Of a DNA stretch of 64,000 nucleotides, positions 9,097 to 18,155 are shown one piece after another. The notes under the pieces were generated by a model that was not told where the DNA came from, searched no databases, and saw nothing but the letters and a program-made list of their open reading frames with translations. Origin of the DNA: an uncultured Pelagibacteraceae bacterium (GTDB taxonomy: Bacteria; Pseudomonadota; Alphaproteobacteria; Pelagibacterales; Pelagibacteraceae); NCBI GenBank assembly GCA_902569975.1, contig CACFWD010000002.1, positions 1 to 64,000 on the forward strand, in the 5' to 3' direction. The position numbers and the translations under genes were made by a program. The number at the start of each line of letters is the position of its first letter. Position 1 is the stretch's first letter.

Positions 9097-10631
9097 TGAA
9101 AAAAATTAAAAGAGCTTTAATTTCAGTATCAGATAAAAAAAATCTAAAACCTTTATTAAATTGTTTAAAAAAATATCAAATCAAAATTATTAGCTCAGGC
9201 GGAACTTATAAAGAGATCAAAAAATTAAAGTTTTCGTGCACAGAAATTTCTGACTACACGGGATCACCAGAGATTTTAAATGGTAGAGTTAAAACATTAC
9301 ATCCGAAAATTCACGCTGGAATTTTAAATAAAAGGAATAACAAATCTCACAGAAAAGATTTAGTCAATAATAATTTTGACAATATCGATTTAGTAATTGT
9401 TAATTTTTATCCTTTTGAAGCAACATTAAAAAGTACATCTAATCATAAAAAAATACTTGAAAATATTGATGTTGGTGGACCAACTATGATCAGAGCTGCA
9501 GCGAAAAATTATCACGATGTGACAGTTATAACTTCTATTTCACAATATGCCGAGCTTATTGAAGAGTTAGTTCAATTTAATGGGTCAACAACTCAAAGTT
9601 TTAGAGAGAGAATGTCGCAAATAGCTTTTACAGAAACAGCGTATTATGATGCTCTAATTTCTGATTATTTTAATAAAATTACGAAAAATTTTTTTCCAAA
9701 AAAAAAAATTATTTATGGAAGTTTGATTGAAAAACCAAGATATGGTGAAAACCCGCATCAAGAAAGTGCTATTTACTCTAAAAATAAATTTTTAAATCTC
9801 AAACAATTACACGGGAAGGATTTAAGTTATAATAACTATAATGATATTTTCGCTGCTTTAACAATTTCTAAATCTTTACCAAAAAATACTGGATTAGTAA
9901 TAGTTAAACATGCAAATCCATGTGGAGCTTCTATCTTAAAAAATAGTGTTGATTGTTACAAATCAGCTTTGAACACTGATCCAGTCAGTGCCTTTGGAGG
10001 AATAGTTTCAATCAATTTTAAGGTAAGTAAAAAATTAGCTTTAGAACTCAATAAAAAATTTCTAGAAGTTATAGTTGCTAATAAATTTGATACTGATGCT
10101 TTAAAAATTTTAAAAAAAAAAAAGAATTTACGTTTAATTGATGCTTCAAATTTTAACTTTTCTGAAAATTTAAAATTTATATCAGCTAATGAGAATATTT
10201 TATTACAATCAGAGGATAATAAATTTTTTACAAAAAAAGATTTCAAAATTGTATCTAATAAAAAACCAACAAGTTCCCAATTTGAAGATTTAATATTTGC
10301 CTTTAATATTTGTAGATACGTCAAATCTAATGCAATTGTATTAGCAGCAAATAAAACAACGGTTGGTATAGGCTCTGGTCAACCAAGCAGATTAGATAGT
10401 TGCCAAATAGCGATTGATAAAATGAAAAAATTTGAAACAATGTCAGATGAGATTGTGGCTGCCTCTGATGCTTTCTTCCCATTTGTTGATGGTATCGAAA
10501 AACTGATTCAGTCAGGCGTAAAGGCCATAATTCAGCCCTCAGGATCTGTCAATGACAAAGAAATTATTAAATTTGCAAATGAAACCAACACTGTTTTGCT
10601 ATTCTCAAAAACAAGACATTTCAGACATTAG
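9096..10631 (+). CDS. purH: Bifunctional AICAR formyltransferase / IMP cyclohydrolase
   Basis: PurH carries out the last two steps of de novo IMP synthesis. The N-terminal MGS-like cyclohydrolase domain (about 1-195) shows ISSGGTYKEI, GRVKTLHPKIHAGIL and NIDVGGPTMIRAAAKN. The formyltransferase domain follows with RYGENPHQ near residue 215, IVKHANPCGA near 270, SAFGGIVS and, late in the protein, VGIGSGQPSRLDS. Length (511) is normal. The 3' end overlaps phhB tail-to-tail by 11 bp, and no terminator hairpin is visible. Confidence 0.97.
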   Translation: MKKIKRALISVSDKKNLKPLLNCLKKYQIKIISSGGTYKEIKKLKFSCTEISDYTGSPEILNGRVKTLHPKIHAGILNKRNNKSHRKDLVNNNFDNIDLVIVNFYPFEATLKSTSNHKKILENIDVGGPTMIRAAAKNYHDVTVITSISQYAELIEELVQFNGSTTQSFRERMSQIAFTETAYYDALISDYFNKITKNFFPKKKIIYGSLIEKPRYGENPHQESAIYSKNKFLNLKQLHGKDLSYNNYNDIFAALTISKSLPKNTGLVIVKHANPCGASILKNSVDCYKSALNTDPVSAFGGIVSINFKVSKKLALELNKKFLEVIVANKFDTDALKILKKKKNLRLIDASNFNFSENLKFISANENILLQSEDNKFFTKKDFKIVSNKKPTSSQFEDLIFAFNICRYVKSNAIVLAANKTTVGIGSGQPSRLDSCQIAIDKMKKFETMSDEIVAASDAFFPFVDGIEKLIQSGVKAIIQPSGSVNDKEIIKFANETNTVLLFSKTRHFRH

Positions 10632-10965
10632 TTATTTTATCAATTTTAGCTGCTAAAATAAAATCGTTCTCACATAAACCTTCGATAGCATGTGTTGTTA
10701 TATTAATTTTTGCATAACCCCACCCAAAATAAATATCAGGATGATGTCCTTCTTGCTCAGCAATATTTCCCACATGATTAACAAATTCTTGGCTTGTTTT
10801 AAAATCTTTAAATTTAAAATTTTTTTCTAAATAATAGATATCATTGCTATTTTTAACAATACTCCAACCATCAACTTTTTTTTGATATCTATGAATCTCC
10901 GAAACATCGAAAGGCACAACTCCACCTTCACATGGTTTACATTTTTTGTTAAAAAGATCTTTCAT
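10621..10965 (-). CDS. phhB: Pterin-4a-carbinolamine dehydratase
   Basis: Pterin-4a-carbinolamine dehydratase dehydrates 4a-hydroxytetrahydropterin and regenerates pterin cofactors. The signature is EQEGHHPDIYFGWGYAKI near residues 73-90, containing the catalytic His-His-Pro-Asp, with TTHAIEGLCENDF after it. The open frame extends upstream to 11016, but those 17 codons lie inside the tRNA-Gly gene, so I place the start at the ATG at 10965 (114 residues, normal for the family). The start codon is only 6 bases after the CCA end of tRNA-Gly on the same strand, so the mRNA is probably released by tRNA processing. No phenylalanine hydroxylase is seen in the window. Confidence 0.93.
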   Translation of the reverse strand: MKDLFNKKCKPCEGGVVPFDVSEIHRYQKKVDGWSIVKNSNDIYYLEKNFKFKDFKTSQEFVNHVGNIAEQEGHHPDIYFGWGYAKINITTHAIEGLCENDFILAAKIDKITNV

Positions 10966-10971
10966 AATTTT

Positions 10972-11046
10972 TGGAGCGGGCAAAGGGGGTCGAACCCTCG
11001 ACCTTCTCGTTGGCAACGAGACGCTCTACCACTGAGCTATACCCGC
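10972..11046 (-). tRNA. tRNA-Gly (GCC anticodon)
   Basis: Read on the minus strand, the 75-base gene has a perfect 7 bp acceptor stem GCGGGTA / TGCCCGC, a D-arm with AGCTC...GAGC, an anticodon stem TCTCG / CGAGA with loop TTGCCAA (anticodon GCC), and a T-arm with GGTTCGACC. The discriminator base is T and CCA is encoded in the DNA. It is the only tRNA I find in the window, and phhB starts 6 bases after the CCA. Confidence 0.97.
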
Positions 11047-11097
11047 AATAAAAACATTATAGTTAGCTATTTTTTTTAATTCAAGCTATATTAAATA

Positions 11098-11106
11098 TGA
11101 TATAAT
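11098..11106 (+). promoter_or_regulatory. Extended -10 promoter of the Lon-N-domain gene
   Basis: The sequence TGATATAAT is a perfect extended -10 element (TGN plus TATAAT). Its last base is only 6 bases before the ATG at 11113, so transcription would start at or within a base or two of the start codon and give a leaderless mRNA. The same nonamer precedes the porin gene. Confidence 0.6.
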
Positions 11107-11112
11107 TTTTAT

Positions 11113-11760
11113 ATGAAAAAAGAAGAATTACCAAAAACAATACCAATATTCCCTTTAAGTAATTTTATAATATTCCCAAAAACCACTGTGCCACTAAATA
11201 TTTTTGAACCACGTTATATTGAAATGGTTAATGATAGCATGAAAACAAATAAATTTATTGGCATGATACAGCCAAAATCTACTAGTTATGAGAAATCATC
11301 AATACCCTCATTACATAAAATTGGATGCCTAGGAAAAATAGTTAGTTTTAAAGAGTCAGATGATGGTAGATATTTAATTGATCTTAAAGGAATTATTCGT
11401 TTTAAAATTTTAAATGAAAAAGAAACCTTCAAACCCTATAGAAATTGTGAGGTTAATTTTGAGGATTATTTGCATGATTTAAATGAAAAAAAAGAAAATA
11501 TAAAGTTCTCTGATCTAGAATTAATCTTTAAAGATTTAAAACAATTATTCGAAAAAAGAGGCTTTATAATAAATTGGAAAGCACTAGAAAAACAAAGTTT
11601 AGATGAAACTATAAATGCTTTAGCTATGGCTTCTCCATTTAGTTTAGAGGAAAAACAAATGTTGTTAGAGACAATAAATTTAAATTTGAGAAAAAACAAA
11701 ATAGCTGAAATACTATCAACATATACTTTCGATGAGTATGATAATACTACTCTTCAATAA
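11113..11760 (+). CDS. Lon N-terminal (substrate-binding) domain protein
   Basis: This 215-residue protein is a stand-alone LON substrate-binding domain: IPIFPLSNFIIFPKTTVPLNIFEPRY at the start (residues 10-35), IGMIQP, IGCLGKIVSF and a DGRYLIDLKG segment, followed by a helical C-terminus with MASPFSLEEKQMLLE. The ATPase and serine-lysine protease domains of Lon are absent. Such proteins are common in alphaproteobacteria, and their job is not settled; chaperone- or adaptor-like substrate recognition is a guess. It is convergent with the UbiH-like gene. A -10 element directly before the ATG suggests leaderless expression. Confidence 0.88.
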   Translation: MKKEELPKTIPIFPLSNFIIFPKTTVPLNIFEPRYIEMVNDSMKTNKFIGMIQPKSTSYEKSSIPSLHKIGCLGKIVSFKESDDGRYLIDLKGIIRFKILNEKETFKPYRNCEVNFEDYLHDLNEKKENIKFSDLELIFKDLKQLFEKRGFIINWKALEKQSLDETINALAMASPFSLEEKQMLLETINLNLRKNKIAEILSTYTFDEYDNTTLQ

Positions 11761-11763
11761 ATT

Positions 11764-12843
11764 TTAAAATTCAATACCTCTATCAGCAAATTTTTTAATG
11801 AATTTATTAATAATTTTATTATTACCAATAAGTTTAATTGATGTATTCAAATAATTTGAATTTATTTTGTTTCCTAAATTAAATAATTCGTAGATCCAGT
11901 CAATCCCTGTTGAAAAAATAAAATTTTTATCTTGGATTTTTTTTTGAAATTCTTGACATATTGATGAATTTAATTCTAAACCTAAATTCATTCTTTCATC
12001 AATTAAATTTGACAACAACTTTATATCACGTAACGACATGTTAAATCCTTGTCCTGCCAGGGGATGAATTTTGTGAAGTAAATCTCCAAATGCTAAAATA
12101 TTATCCTTATAATAATTTCTAAGATTAGTTAATCTTAACTCAAAACTTTTCCAATTATTTATTCTTTTTATAGAATAAATTGGATTATATTTTTTAATAA
12201 GATTATTCATCTCATAAGTTTTTTTTCTCTTAAGAGATCTGAAAGAATAAACAACTGAAGTTTCTGACTCTGAAATTGGCAAAAAAGCTAGAGGGCCATT
12301 CTTAGTAAAATTTTGAAATGCAGTATTATTTATTATCTTACTATGAGTAATTGTAGTTGTGTAAGCCAAACTATAATAATTTTTTTCAATTTTTTTTGAA
12401 AAAAATTTTTTTGTAAAAATATGTGTTGGATCACAATGTATTATCAAATTATATAAATTTTTATTAACATAAAGATTTTTAAGATTACTTTTAAATTTTA
12501 TAAATTTACTATTTTTTAATTTATTAATTAACAACTTCTGTAGTTGATAATTTCTAATAATTGAAAAAATCTGGCTTTTTTCATTATCAAATTTAAGTAT
12601 CTCTTTTTTAGTGTCTTTTTCAGTAAAAATTTTAATCTTTTTAATTTCCCATAAAATTTTTTTAATATTTATAATTTCACTATTAAGATAATCTATATTT
12701 GTTTTAGAAATTCCAAGTGTTCTATTTTTATCATATCGAATACTTTTCTTTGTTCTTAAAATATCTACAAACAGATCTTTTTTAATTAAAACATTAGCTA
12801 AAGTTAAGCTGACTAGTCCATCGCCGATAATACAAACTTTCAT
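11764..12843 (-). CDS. UbiH/UbiF-family FAD monooxygenase (ubiquinone biosynthesis)
   Basis: This 359-residue flavoprotein has an N-terminal Rossmann dinucleotide motif (CIIGDGLVSLTLANVL, residues 4-19) and the late FAD-binding motif FGDLLHKIHPLAGQGFNMSL typical of UbiH/UbiF/UbiI aromatic hydroxylases, where GDAAHxxHPxAGQG is canonical. These enzymes hydroxylate the ubiquinone ring. It is somewhat short for the family (usually 385-410) and diverged, so I do not assign which ring position it hydroxylates. It is divergent from ftsK with a 61-base gap. Confidence 0.82.
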   Translation of the reverse strand: MKVCIIGDGLVSLTLANVLIKKDLFVDILRTKKSIRYDKNRTLGISKTNIDYLNSEIINIKKILWEIKKIKIFTEKDTKKEILKFDNEKSQIFSIIRNYQLQKLLINKLKNSKFIKFKSNLKNLYVNKNLYNLIIHCDPTHIFTKKFFSKKIEKNYYSLAYTTTITHSKIINNTAFQNFTKNGPLAFLPISESETSVVYSFRSLKRKKTYEMNNLIKKYNPIYSIKRINNWKSFELRLTNLRNYYKDNILAFGDLLHKIHPLAGQGFNMSLRDIKLLSNLIDERMNLGLELNSSICQEFQKKIQDKNFIFSTGIDWIYELFNLGNKINSNYLNTSIKLIGNNKIINKFIKKFADRGIEF

Positions 12844-12904
12844 AACAAATTAATTTTAACAATAAAAATTAGATGATACAAAGTGATATATTTGATTCAT
12901 TAAA

Positions 12905-14995
12905 ATGAATATTAAAAAAATAGCTAATACTATCCTGCAATTTATAATTCGCAGATTAATTGAAATTATTGGAGTATCTGTAACTGTAATTAGTATTTTA
13001 TTTTTGATTGCTCTTATTTCTTACTCTCCCAATGATCCAAATTTTATTTTTCCAGAGAAAACCGAAATTCAAAATATTTTAGGATTTCAAGGAAGTTATA
13101 TCTCTGATTTATTTTTCCAATCAATAGGAATTATTTCCTATTTATTGTCTTTAACTTTTCTAATTACTGGAATTAATATTTTCAAAACCAAAAATTTATT
13201 TTTAATTATAGAGAATACATTTTTTGCTGTCATCTACTGTGTTATAGGGTCCTTATTCTTTAATTCTTTTTATCAAAGTACTTTCGAGCTATACATTAAT
13301 GGAAATGGGGGTTTTGTTGGTCAATACTTAAGCCAAACTTTTATTGGAAATATTATAAATTTACAATTAGTTTTGTCGTATTATTTTCTAGTAATTTTTA
13401 TTACGATTTTTTTCTTGATAAGTATTAACTTCAGTCCAAAAAAATTTTGGAATAATTTAAAAAAATTAATTAATAATTTTAATAAAGATAAGAATAAATC
13501 TTATACTGATAAAAGTGAAATTATTAATGAATATATACCTCAAGAAGAAATTAAAAATTTAATACAAGAGGATCTTCCATTTATAAAAGCAGAAAAAATT
13601 AAAGAAAATGAAAAAAATAAATTTAAACTTCCCAGTCTCGATTTATTAAAAGTCCCATCAAAAAAAGAAAGGAATAACTCTAATAAAGATGAAGCAAGCG
13701 ATCCTGCATTTCTTGAAAAGATTTTATTAGATTTTGGTGTGAATGGTAGAATAAAAAAAGTAAGCCACGGACCTGTGGTTACATTAAATGAATTTGAACC
13801 TGCTGCAGGAGTTAAAGTTTCTAAAATAATTAACTTATCTGATGATATTGCAAGAAATACAAGTTCAGAGTCTGCCAGAATTTCTACCATACCTGGAAGT
13901 AGTACCATTGGTATTGAGCTGCCAAACAATTCAAGAGAAAATGTTTATTTAAGTGAAATATTAGAGAAAAGTGATTTTAAAAGTAAAGAAACTAAGCTAC
14001 CGATCGCTCTTGGAAAAAATATATCTGGTACACCTATTGTTGGTGATCTGGCATCAATGCCACACTTATTAATAGCGGGAACTACAGGTTCAGGTAAATC
14101 AGTCTGCATTAATACAATTATTTTATCTCTTCTTTTTAGACATGCTCCAGATAAATGTAAGTTTATCTTGATAGACCCTAAAATGTTAGAATTGTCTACT
14201 TACGAGGGTATTCCCCATTTATTATGTCCTGTAATAACAGAGGCAAAAAAAGCGGCTTCGGTTCTTGGTTGGGTGGTAAAAGAAATGGAGAGTAGATATC
14301 GATTAATGACCAAAGAGGGTGTTAGAAATATAGATGGTTATAACACAAAGCATAAATTGGCTATGCCCTATATTGTTGTTGTTGTAGATGAAATGTCAGA
14401 TTTAATGTTAGTTGCTGGTAAAGAAATTGAAAGTTATATTCAAAAATTATCTCAAATGGCAAGGGCAGCTGGAATCCATATAATTATGGCTACTCAAAGA
14501 CCAAGTGTGGACGTGATAACAGGTACAATTAAAGCGAATTTCCCAACAAGAATATCTTTTCAGGTAACTTCAAAGATAGACAGTAGAACAATTTTAGGAG
14601 AGCAGGGCGCGGAACAACTTCTTGGTAAAGGGGATATGCTTTATATGTCGTCAGCAAACAAAATTTTACGAATACATGCTCCTTTCGTATCTGATAATGA
14701 AATAGAAAAAGTTAATACATTTTTAAGATCACAGGCTGAACCAGATTATATTGATGAAATTTTTAACTTCGCTGATGAAAAAGAAATTGGTGATGAGTCA
14801 AAAAATACAGGTGAAAAGGATGAACTTTATCAAACGGCAGTAGATATCATTAAATCTGAAGGTAAAGCCTCAACTTCTTTTTTACAAAGAAAGCTTCAAA
14901 TTGGATACAACAGAGCAGCTAGAATTATTGACATGATGGAAGAAGAAGGATTGGTTAGTAAAGCAAATCATGTGGGCAAAAGAGATGTTCTTTAA
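12905..14995 (+). CDS. ftsK: DNA translocase FtsK
   Basis: FtsK is a septum-anchored DNA pump that clears and resolves chromosome termini during division. The 696-residue protein has four or so N-terminal transmembrane helices (residues 15-170), a short Asn/Lys-rich linker, the alpha/beta motor with Walker A AGTTGSGKSVCIN near residue 395 and Walker B YIVVVVDEMSDLM near 490, and a C-terminal winged-helix gamma domain (TSFLQRKLQIGYNRAARIID) that reads KOPS orientation sequences. The linker is much shorter than in E. coli. The upstream TGATATATT (12884-12892) is a candidate extended -10. The stop overlaps the lolA start (TAATG). Confidence 0.96.
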   Translation: MNIKKIANTILQFIIRRLIEIIGVSVTVISILFLIALISYSPNDPNFIFPEKTEIQNILGFQGSYISDLFFQSIGIISYLLSLTFLITGINIFKTKNLFLIIENTFFAVIYCVIGSLFFNSFYQSTFELYINGNGGFVGQYLSQTFIGNIINLQLVLSYYFLVIFITIFFLISINFSPKKFWNNLKKLINNFNKDKNKSYTDKSEIINEYIPQEEIKNLIQEDLPFIKAEKIKENEKNKFKLPSLDLLKVPSKKERNNSNKDEASDPAFLEKILLDFGVNGRIKKVSHGPVVTLNEFEPAAGVKVSKIINLSDDIARNTSSESARISTIPGSSTIGIELPNNSRENVYLSEILEKSDFKSKETKLPIALGKNISGTPIVGDLASMPHLLIAGTTGSGKSVCINTIILSLLFRHAPDKCKFILIDPKMLELSTYEGIPHLLCPVITEAKKAASVLGWVVKEMESRYRLMTKEGVRNIDGYNTKHKLAMPYIVVVVDEMSDLMLVAGKEIESYIQKLSQMARAAGIHIIMATQRPSVDVITGTIKANFPTRISFQVTSKIDSRTILGEQGAEQLLGKGDMLYMSSANKILRIHAPFVSDNEIEKVNTFLRSQAEPDYIDEIFNFADEKEIGDESKNTGEKDELYQTAVDIIKSEGKASTSFLQRKLQIGYNRAARIIDMMEEEGLVSKANHVGKRDVL

Positions 14996-15546
14996 TGAAA
15001 AAATTTTTTTTTATCTTTCTCATAATTAATTTTAATAATTTTGTATCTGCCTCAACTAAACAAGATATTGTCAATAATTTAATTGGTATAAAAAATTTGA
15101 GTTTTAACTTTGAACAGAATATTAATGGAAAGGTTGAAACAGGAAATTGCATTGTTGAATACCCAAAAAAGATATTTTGTGAGTATAAAAATATGAATAA
15201 TAAAATTTTAGTCTCAAATGGAAAATCACTTGTAATAAAAACTAAAAGTGGAAGTTATTATCGATACTCTATAAAAAAAACACCCTTAAATTATATTTTA
15301 GATAAAAATTTTTTAATAAATGAAATTAAAACTCTAAAGGAAAGAGTAATCGATGACAAATTTATAAATTTCACAATCTTTAAGGATGAAAATGAGATAA
15401 ATATTTTTTTTGATAAAGAAAATTTTAATCTTATTGGTTGGCAAACATTAGATATCTATCAAAATCTAAATATTACCTATCTTCACTCCTTAAAAATTAA
15501 CCAAAAATTAAAAAAGAATACTTTTGTACTTCCAAACTCAAATTAA
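14995..15546 (+). CDS. lolA: LolA-like outer-membrane lipoprotein carrier
   Basis: This 183-residue secreted protein has a cleavable signal peptide (about residues 1-19, ending FVSAS). After it, INNLIGIKNLSFNFEQ-like sequence and the beta-strand pattern FCEYKNMNNKILVSNGKSL resemble LolA/DUF-type carriers of alphaproteobacteria. LolA ferries lipoproteins across the periplasm to the outer membrane. Position directly after ftsK is the usual alphaproteobacterial arrangement and supports the call, since sequence identity to enterobacterial LolA is low. The 3' end overlaps the acetyltransferase gene by 4 bases. Confidence 0.82.
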   Translation: MKKFFFIFLIINFNNFVSASTKQDIVNNLIGIKNLSFNFEQNINGKVETGNCIVEYPKKIFCEYKNMNNKILVSNGKSLVIKTKSGSYYRYSIKKTPLNYILDKNFLINEIKTLKERVIDDKFINFTIFKDENEINIFFDKENFNLIGWQTLDIYQNLNITYLHSLKINQKLKKNTFVLPNSN

Positions 15547-16049
15547 AATTTAACAGTTTCTTTCTTATAAATTTTCATACCTCTTGATAAATAATTCTTT
15601 AATGCATTTTTATGATCTAATGAACATGTATGTGCCCAAACTCGTTCAATATTTTTTTTTAAAAAAGATTTCTTTATTGCCTCTGAAAGTAAGTAAGCAC
15701 CAAGTTTTTTATAATGATATTCCTCCAATAAACCAAAATAAGCTATTTCGATTTCTTTAAGATCAGTATGAAATATTAATTCAAAATAACCAGCTAGATC
15801 ATTTTTAACTTTAAGAATATAAGTCTCTACTTTGGAATCTGAAGTATACTTAATCCAATCTGTCTCTGACCAAGTAAGGCGATCTATCCAATTGTGTTTT
15901 TTACCAACATTTTTGTAAAAAAATTTATTAACTTGAAAATCATTAATTTTTTCTAGATCTATTGAACGATTTAATTCAGGTAAACTACTTTCAATTAAAT
16001 CATTTAACGATTTAATTTCTAAGTAGTTTCTATCAATGATTTTTTTCAC
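15543..16049 (-). CDS. GNAT-family N-acetyltransferase
   Basis: This 168-residue protein has the GNAT fold signature: DLAGYFELIF and IEIAYFGLLEEYHYKKLGAYLLSEAIKKSF, which matches motif A (acetyl-CoA pyrophosphate loop R/Q-x-x-G-x-G/A in degenerate form), then VWAHTCSLDHKNALKNYLSRGMKIYK. The substrate cannot be told from sequence. It is the last gene of the histidine-cluster run, with its start overlapping the hinT stop by 4 bases. Confidence 0.82.
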   Translation of the reverse strand: MKKIIDRNYLEIKSLNDLIESSLPELNRSIDLEKINDFQVNKFFYKNVGKKHNWIDRLTWSETDWIKYTSDSKVETYILKVKNDLAGYFELIFHTDLKEIEIAYFGLLEEYHYKKLGAYLLSEAIKKSFLKKNIERVWAHTCSLDHKNALKNYLSRGMKIYKKETVKF

Positions 16050-16411
16050 TCGACCATTTTTCCTACTCTTTCACCTCCAAATACATGAAAGTGTAAATGA
16101 GGAACTTCTTGACCGCCATGATCACTTATATTAGCTAAGGCTCTATAACCCTTGCCGACTTCTCCTGAAATACCAAGCTTTTTGGCAACTGTATTAATTC
16201 CTTTTATCAATCCAACGATTTCTTCAGATGATGCGTTCATGCTAAAATCATCGAGGTCGATATATTTACCTTTAGGAATTACTAAAGCATGAATTTTTTT
16301 TTGAGGATTAATGTCATGAAATGACAAAACAAAATCGTCTTCATAAATTTTATTACAAGGGATCTCGCCACGTAAAATTTTTGCAAATATATTATTATTA
16401 TCGTAACTCAT
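16046..16411 (-). CDS. hinT: HIT-family purine nucleoside phosphoramidase (HinT-like)
   Basis: This 121-residue protein has the histidine triad HLHFHVFGG with H105, H107 and H109, preceded by the nucleotide-binding FARILRGEIPCNKI-like start (IFAKILRGEIPCNKIYEDD). HinT proteins hydrolyse AMP-linked phosphoramidates such as aminoacyl-AMP adducts. It overlaps both neighbours (hisE and the acetyltransferase) by 4 bases, so it is part of the his operon transcript. The hisE-hinT adjacency is common in alphaproteobacteria. Confidence 0.93.
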   Translation of the reverse strand: MSYDNNNIFAKILRGEIPCNKIYEDDFVLSFHDINPQKKIHALVIPKGKYIDLDDFSMNASSEEIVGLIKGINTVAKKLGISGEVGKGYRALANISDHGGQEVPHLHFHVFGGERVGKMVE

Positions 16412-16680
16412 TTTTTTCTTTTTTCTAGCTCTGACATAACTTCTTCAATTTTGACATCATTAGCCTCTAAATACATTAGCAAATGGTAAAATACATCTGC
16501 GGCTTCGTGAATTTTATTAGAATTTTTCTCTACAGCTTCAATTAATTCATCTACTTCCTCTAAAACTTTTTCTTTACTTAATGATTTATCTTTAAGCAAC
16601 TTATTAGTGTACGAACCTTCAACAGGTGAAGACTTTCTCTCCCGTGCAAGTTTGATTAAGTTTTCTAATGTGTTAAGCAT
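16408..16680 (-). CDS. hisE: Phosphoribosyl-ATP pyrophosphatase
   Basis: HisE hydrolyses phosphoribosyl-ATP to phosphoribosyl-AMP in the second step of histidine synthesis. This 90-residue MazG-like all-helical protein has SPVEGSYTNKLL, the metal-binding KVLEEVDELIEAV (EExxE pattern) and HEAADVFYHLLMYL (ExxD). It is a stand-alone HisE, not fused to HisI. Only one base separates it from hisF. hisI itself is not in this window. Confidence 0.94.
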   Translation of the reverse strand: MLNTLENLIKLARERKSSPVEGSYTNKLLKDKSLSKEKVLEEVDELIEAVEKNSNKIHEAADVFYHLLMYLEANDVKIEEVMSELEKRKK

Positions 16681-16681
16681 A

Positions 16682-17437
16682 TTAAATTCTAACAGGAATT
16701 CCTTTTGAATCCAAATACTCCTTAGCTTCTCTTACAGAATGTTTGCCATAGTGAAATATTGATGCTGCTAAAACTGCGCTTGCATTCCCTAATTTAATTC
16801 CATCTACTAAATGATCTAGACTTCCAACTCCACCTGAAGCAATAAGTGGAATATTTACCGTAGAAGATATCTTAGACATAAGCTCAATATCATAACCGAC
16901 TTGAGTACCATCTCGATCCATAGATGTGACTAGTAGCTCTCCTGCCCCACTATCTTCCATTTTTTTAGCAAATTTTATTGCATCAATTCTAGTATTATTT
17001 CTTCCACCGTGAGTAAAAATTTCCCATTTATCCTCATTTTTTTTTGCATCAATTGCAACAACAATACATTGAGAGCCAAACTTTTTTGAGCTTTCTACTA
17101 CTACTTCTGTATTTTGAACTGCAGCGGTATTTATAGATACCTTATCGGCCCCACAGTTTAATAACTTATTAATATCTTCAATGCTTCTAACTCCACCACC
17201 AACAGTTAAAGGAACAAAACATTTCTTAGATGTTTTCTTGACTACATCATAGATAGTATCTCTATTTTCATTTGAAGCCGTAATATCTAAAAAACAAATT
17301 TCATCTGCTCCTCCATCAGAGTAAATTTTAGCTTGTTCGACGGGATCACCTGCATCTTGTAGATCAACAAAATTAATTCCCTTAACAACACGTCCATTTT
17401 TAACATCTAAACAAGGTATTATTCTATTTTTAAGCAT
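16682..17437 (-). CDS. hisF: Imidazole glycerol phosphate synthase, cyclase subunit
   Basis: HisF receives ammonia from HisH and makes imidazole glycerol phosphate and AICAR from PRFAR. The 251-residue TIM barrel has the catalytic [14 protein letters not shown] (D11) and VVAIDAKK (D130-type Asp), and the phosphate sites LTVGGGVRS and LIASGGVGS. The gene starts 8 bases before the end of hisA, so the two overlap. AICAR made here can feed purH, which is also encoded in this window. Confidence 0.97.
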   Translation of the reverse strand: MLKNRIIPCLDVKNGRVVKGINFVDLQDAGDPVEQAKIYSDGGADEICFLDITASNENRDTIYDVVKKTSKKCFVPLTVGGGVRSIEDINKLLNCGADKVSINTAAVQNTEVVVESSKKFGSQCIVVAIDAKKNEDKWEIFTHGGRNNTRIDAIKFAKKMEDSGAGELLVTSMDRDGTQVGYDIELMSKISSTVNIPLIASGGVGSLDHLVDGIKLGNASAVLAASIFHYGKHSVREAKEYLDSKGIPVRI

Positions 17438-18155
17438 CTAATTCCTTAACTAATTCATCTAATTTAATATCACCATCATAAATAGCTTTTCCAACTATTA
17501 TCCCCTCGATATTGCTATTATTTAATTCCTTGGCTTTTTTAATATCGTCAATTGATGAGACTCCACCCGATATAATTACTGGACAATTGGATGCATTAGC
17601 AACCTTTGCTGTTTCTTCAAAATTTGGACTTTGTTTCATCCCATCTCTATTTATATCAGTATAAATCAATCTACTTGCACCATAATTATTTACTTCTTTT
17701 AAGTAATCTAAAGTTAATTGATTAGAATTTTCCTTCCAACCTGAAACCGACAAATATCCATCTTTAGCATCTAAACTTAAGGCAATTTTATTTGGAAATT
17801 TATTACAAGCTTCTTTTAAAAATTTTTTATCTTTTATGGCAGCACTTCCTAAAATAACTTTTTCAACACCAGCATCAGTATATTTCTGAATACTTTCAAA
17901 ATTTCTGATACCTCCACCAATTTCGATTTTAAGATCAAATTTTTTTACTATTTCTTGAATAATATCTAAATTAACTGTTTCTCCAGTTAAAGCTCCATCT
18001 AAATCAACTACATGTAAATTTTTAAATCCATGATCTTTGTATTTACCTGCTTGTTCAATTGGAGAAATTTCGTATTCAGTTTTGTTATCAAAGTCTCCTT
18101 TAACTAACCTCACACACTTTTTATCTTTAATATCAATGGCTGGGAATATTTTCAT
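17430..18155 (-). CDS. hisA: Phosphoribosylformimino-5-aminoimidazole carboxamide ribotide isomerase
   Basis: HisA isomerises ProFAR to PRFAR, the substrate of HisHF. The 241-residue TIM barrel shows [19 protein letters not shown] with D8 at the start, [27 protein letters not shown] with the second catalytic Asp, and IISGGVSS. Its ATG follows the hisH stop directly (TAA then ATG, same frame). All motifs are intact and the length is normal. Confidence 0.97.
   Translation of the reverse strand: MKIFPAIDIKDKKCVRLVKGDFDNKTEYEISPIEQAGKYKDHGFKNLHVVDLDGALTGETVNLDIIQEIVKKFDLKIEIGGGIRNFESIQKYTDAGVEKVILGSAAIKDKKFLKEACNKFPNKIALSLDAKDGYLSVSGWKENSNQLTLDYLKEVNNYGASRLIYTDINRDGMKQSPNFEETAKVANASNCPVIISGGVSSIDDIKKAKELNNSNIEGIIVGKAIYDGDIKLDELVKELDA

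Noticed and set aside
10882..11079. Plus-strand frame covering tRNA-Gly
   Set aside because: It crosses a complete tRNA and the 5' part of phhB, so it is not a gene.
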